The notes under the pieces: generated by a model
What the model was told of the DNA's origin: nothing
Databases searched by the model: none
Seen by the model: only the letters and a program-made list of their open reading frames with translations
Source: Sphingomonas hankookensis
Lineage (GTDB): Bacteria > Pseudomonadota > Alphaproteobacteria > Sphingomonadales > Sphingomonadaceae
Direction of reading: 5' to 3'
Length of the DNA stretch: 64,000 nt
Assembly (NCBI RefSeq): GCF_022664465.1
Contig: NZ_JAKREV010000001.1
Span: forward strand, 806,001 to 870,000
Position numbers and translations under genes: made by a program
Part shown: one piece after another, positions 63,971 through 64,000 of the stretch
Numbering within the stretch: position 1 is the stretch's first letter
How the letters are laid out: every line of letters starts with the position of its first letter

Positions 63971-64000
63971 GGTTCGAGCAGCTTCGAGCTTGTCGGGAAG
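63971..64000. repeat. Palindromic repeat, family 4 (copy b, cut by window end)
   Basis: GGTTCGAGCAGCTTCGAGC at 63971-63989 is identical to the start of the copy at 18826, then TTGTCGGGAAG begins to differ. The rest lies outside the window. Confidence 0.65.

Overview
The window is a high-GC chromosomal core segment that fits a Sphingomonas-like alphaproteobacterium (order Sphingomonadales). The pointers are a PhoK-type alkaline phosphatase of the kind described from Sphingomonas, GapR (DUF2312) and TrcR (DUF1013) homologues, a ruvCAB / ybgC-tolQRAB-pal block, an alpha operon without rpsD, and many short palindromic interspersed repeats. No IS, prophage, CRISPR array or restriction/defence system was seen; coding density is high and the long antisense reading frames are composition artefacts.

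Layout. 1-9.3 kb: a truncated gene, a patatin / 3-hydroxybutyrate dehydrogenase / DUF4893 group, an overlapping operon (zinc metallopeptidase, Gre-like factor, UPF0178, 59-aa protein), a CurA-like reductase, a repetitive DUF2171 protein, tRNA-Ala(CGC), a small lipoprotein and serine acetyltransferase. 9.3-13.4 kb: a nested palindromic repeat, guaA and a prolyl oligopeptidase. 13.6-33.8 kb (all minus strand): one uninterrupted run of translation genes in transcription order rpsL-rpsG-fusA-tuf-rpsJ-rplCDWB-rpsS-rplV-rpsC-rplP-rpmC-rpsQ-rplNXE-rpsN-rpsH-rplF-rplR-rpsE-rpmD-rplO-secY-adk-rpsM-rpsK-rpoA-rplQ, closed by a strong terminator at 13.5 kb. 34-45 kb: small metabolic and stress genes (MAPEG, GFA, cyclophilin, GST, dienelactone hydrolase, TrcR, PIG3 oxidoreductase, ClpA, S41 peptidase, Lrp regulator). 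45-54 kb (minus): yebC, ruvC, ruvA, ruvB, ybgC, tolQ, tolR, tolA, tolB and pal, with two unannotated secreted proteins interleaved. 54-64 kb: DUF1003, GapR, DUF1244, pyruvate kinase, a transglutaminase-like / alpha-E / ATP-grasp cassette, DsbD and PhoK.

The ribosomal run is punctuated: good promoter matches precede rpsL and rpsM, a weaker one precedes rplN, and terminator-like or plain hairpins lie in most gaps that are not translationally coupled (tuf-rpsJ, rpsJ-rplC, rpsQ-rplN, rpmD-rplO, rpsM-rpsK and others). This divides the run into probable str, rpsJ, S10, spc and alpha units.

Most interesting observations: a transglutaminase-fold protein without the catalytic cysteine, encoded with an ATP-grasp and an alpha-E protein; a signal-peptide-bearing stand-alone ExbD/TolR-like periplasmic domain beside the tol operon; ribosomal protein S12 with arginine at position 88, a substitution associated with streptomycin resistance elsewhere; the hairpin-rich 323-nt rpsJ-rplC gap; and five families of palindromic repeats, one copy of which supplies the probable ribosome-binding site of ruvC.
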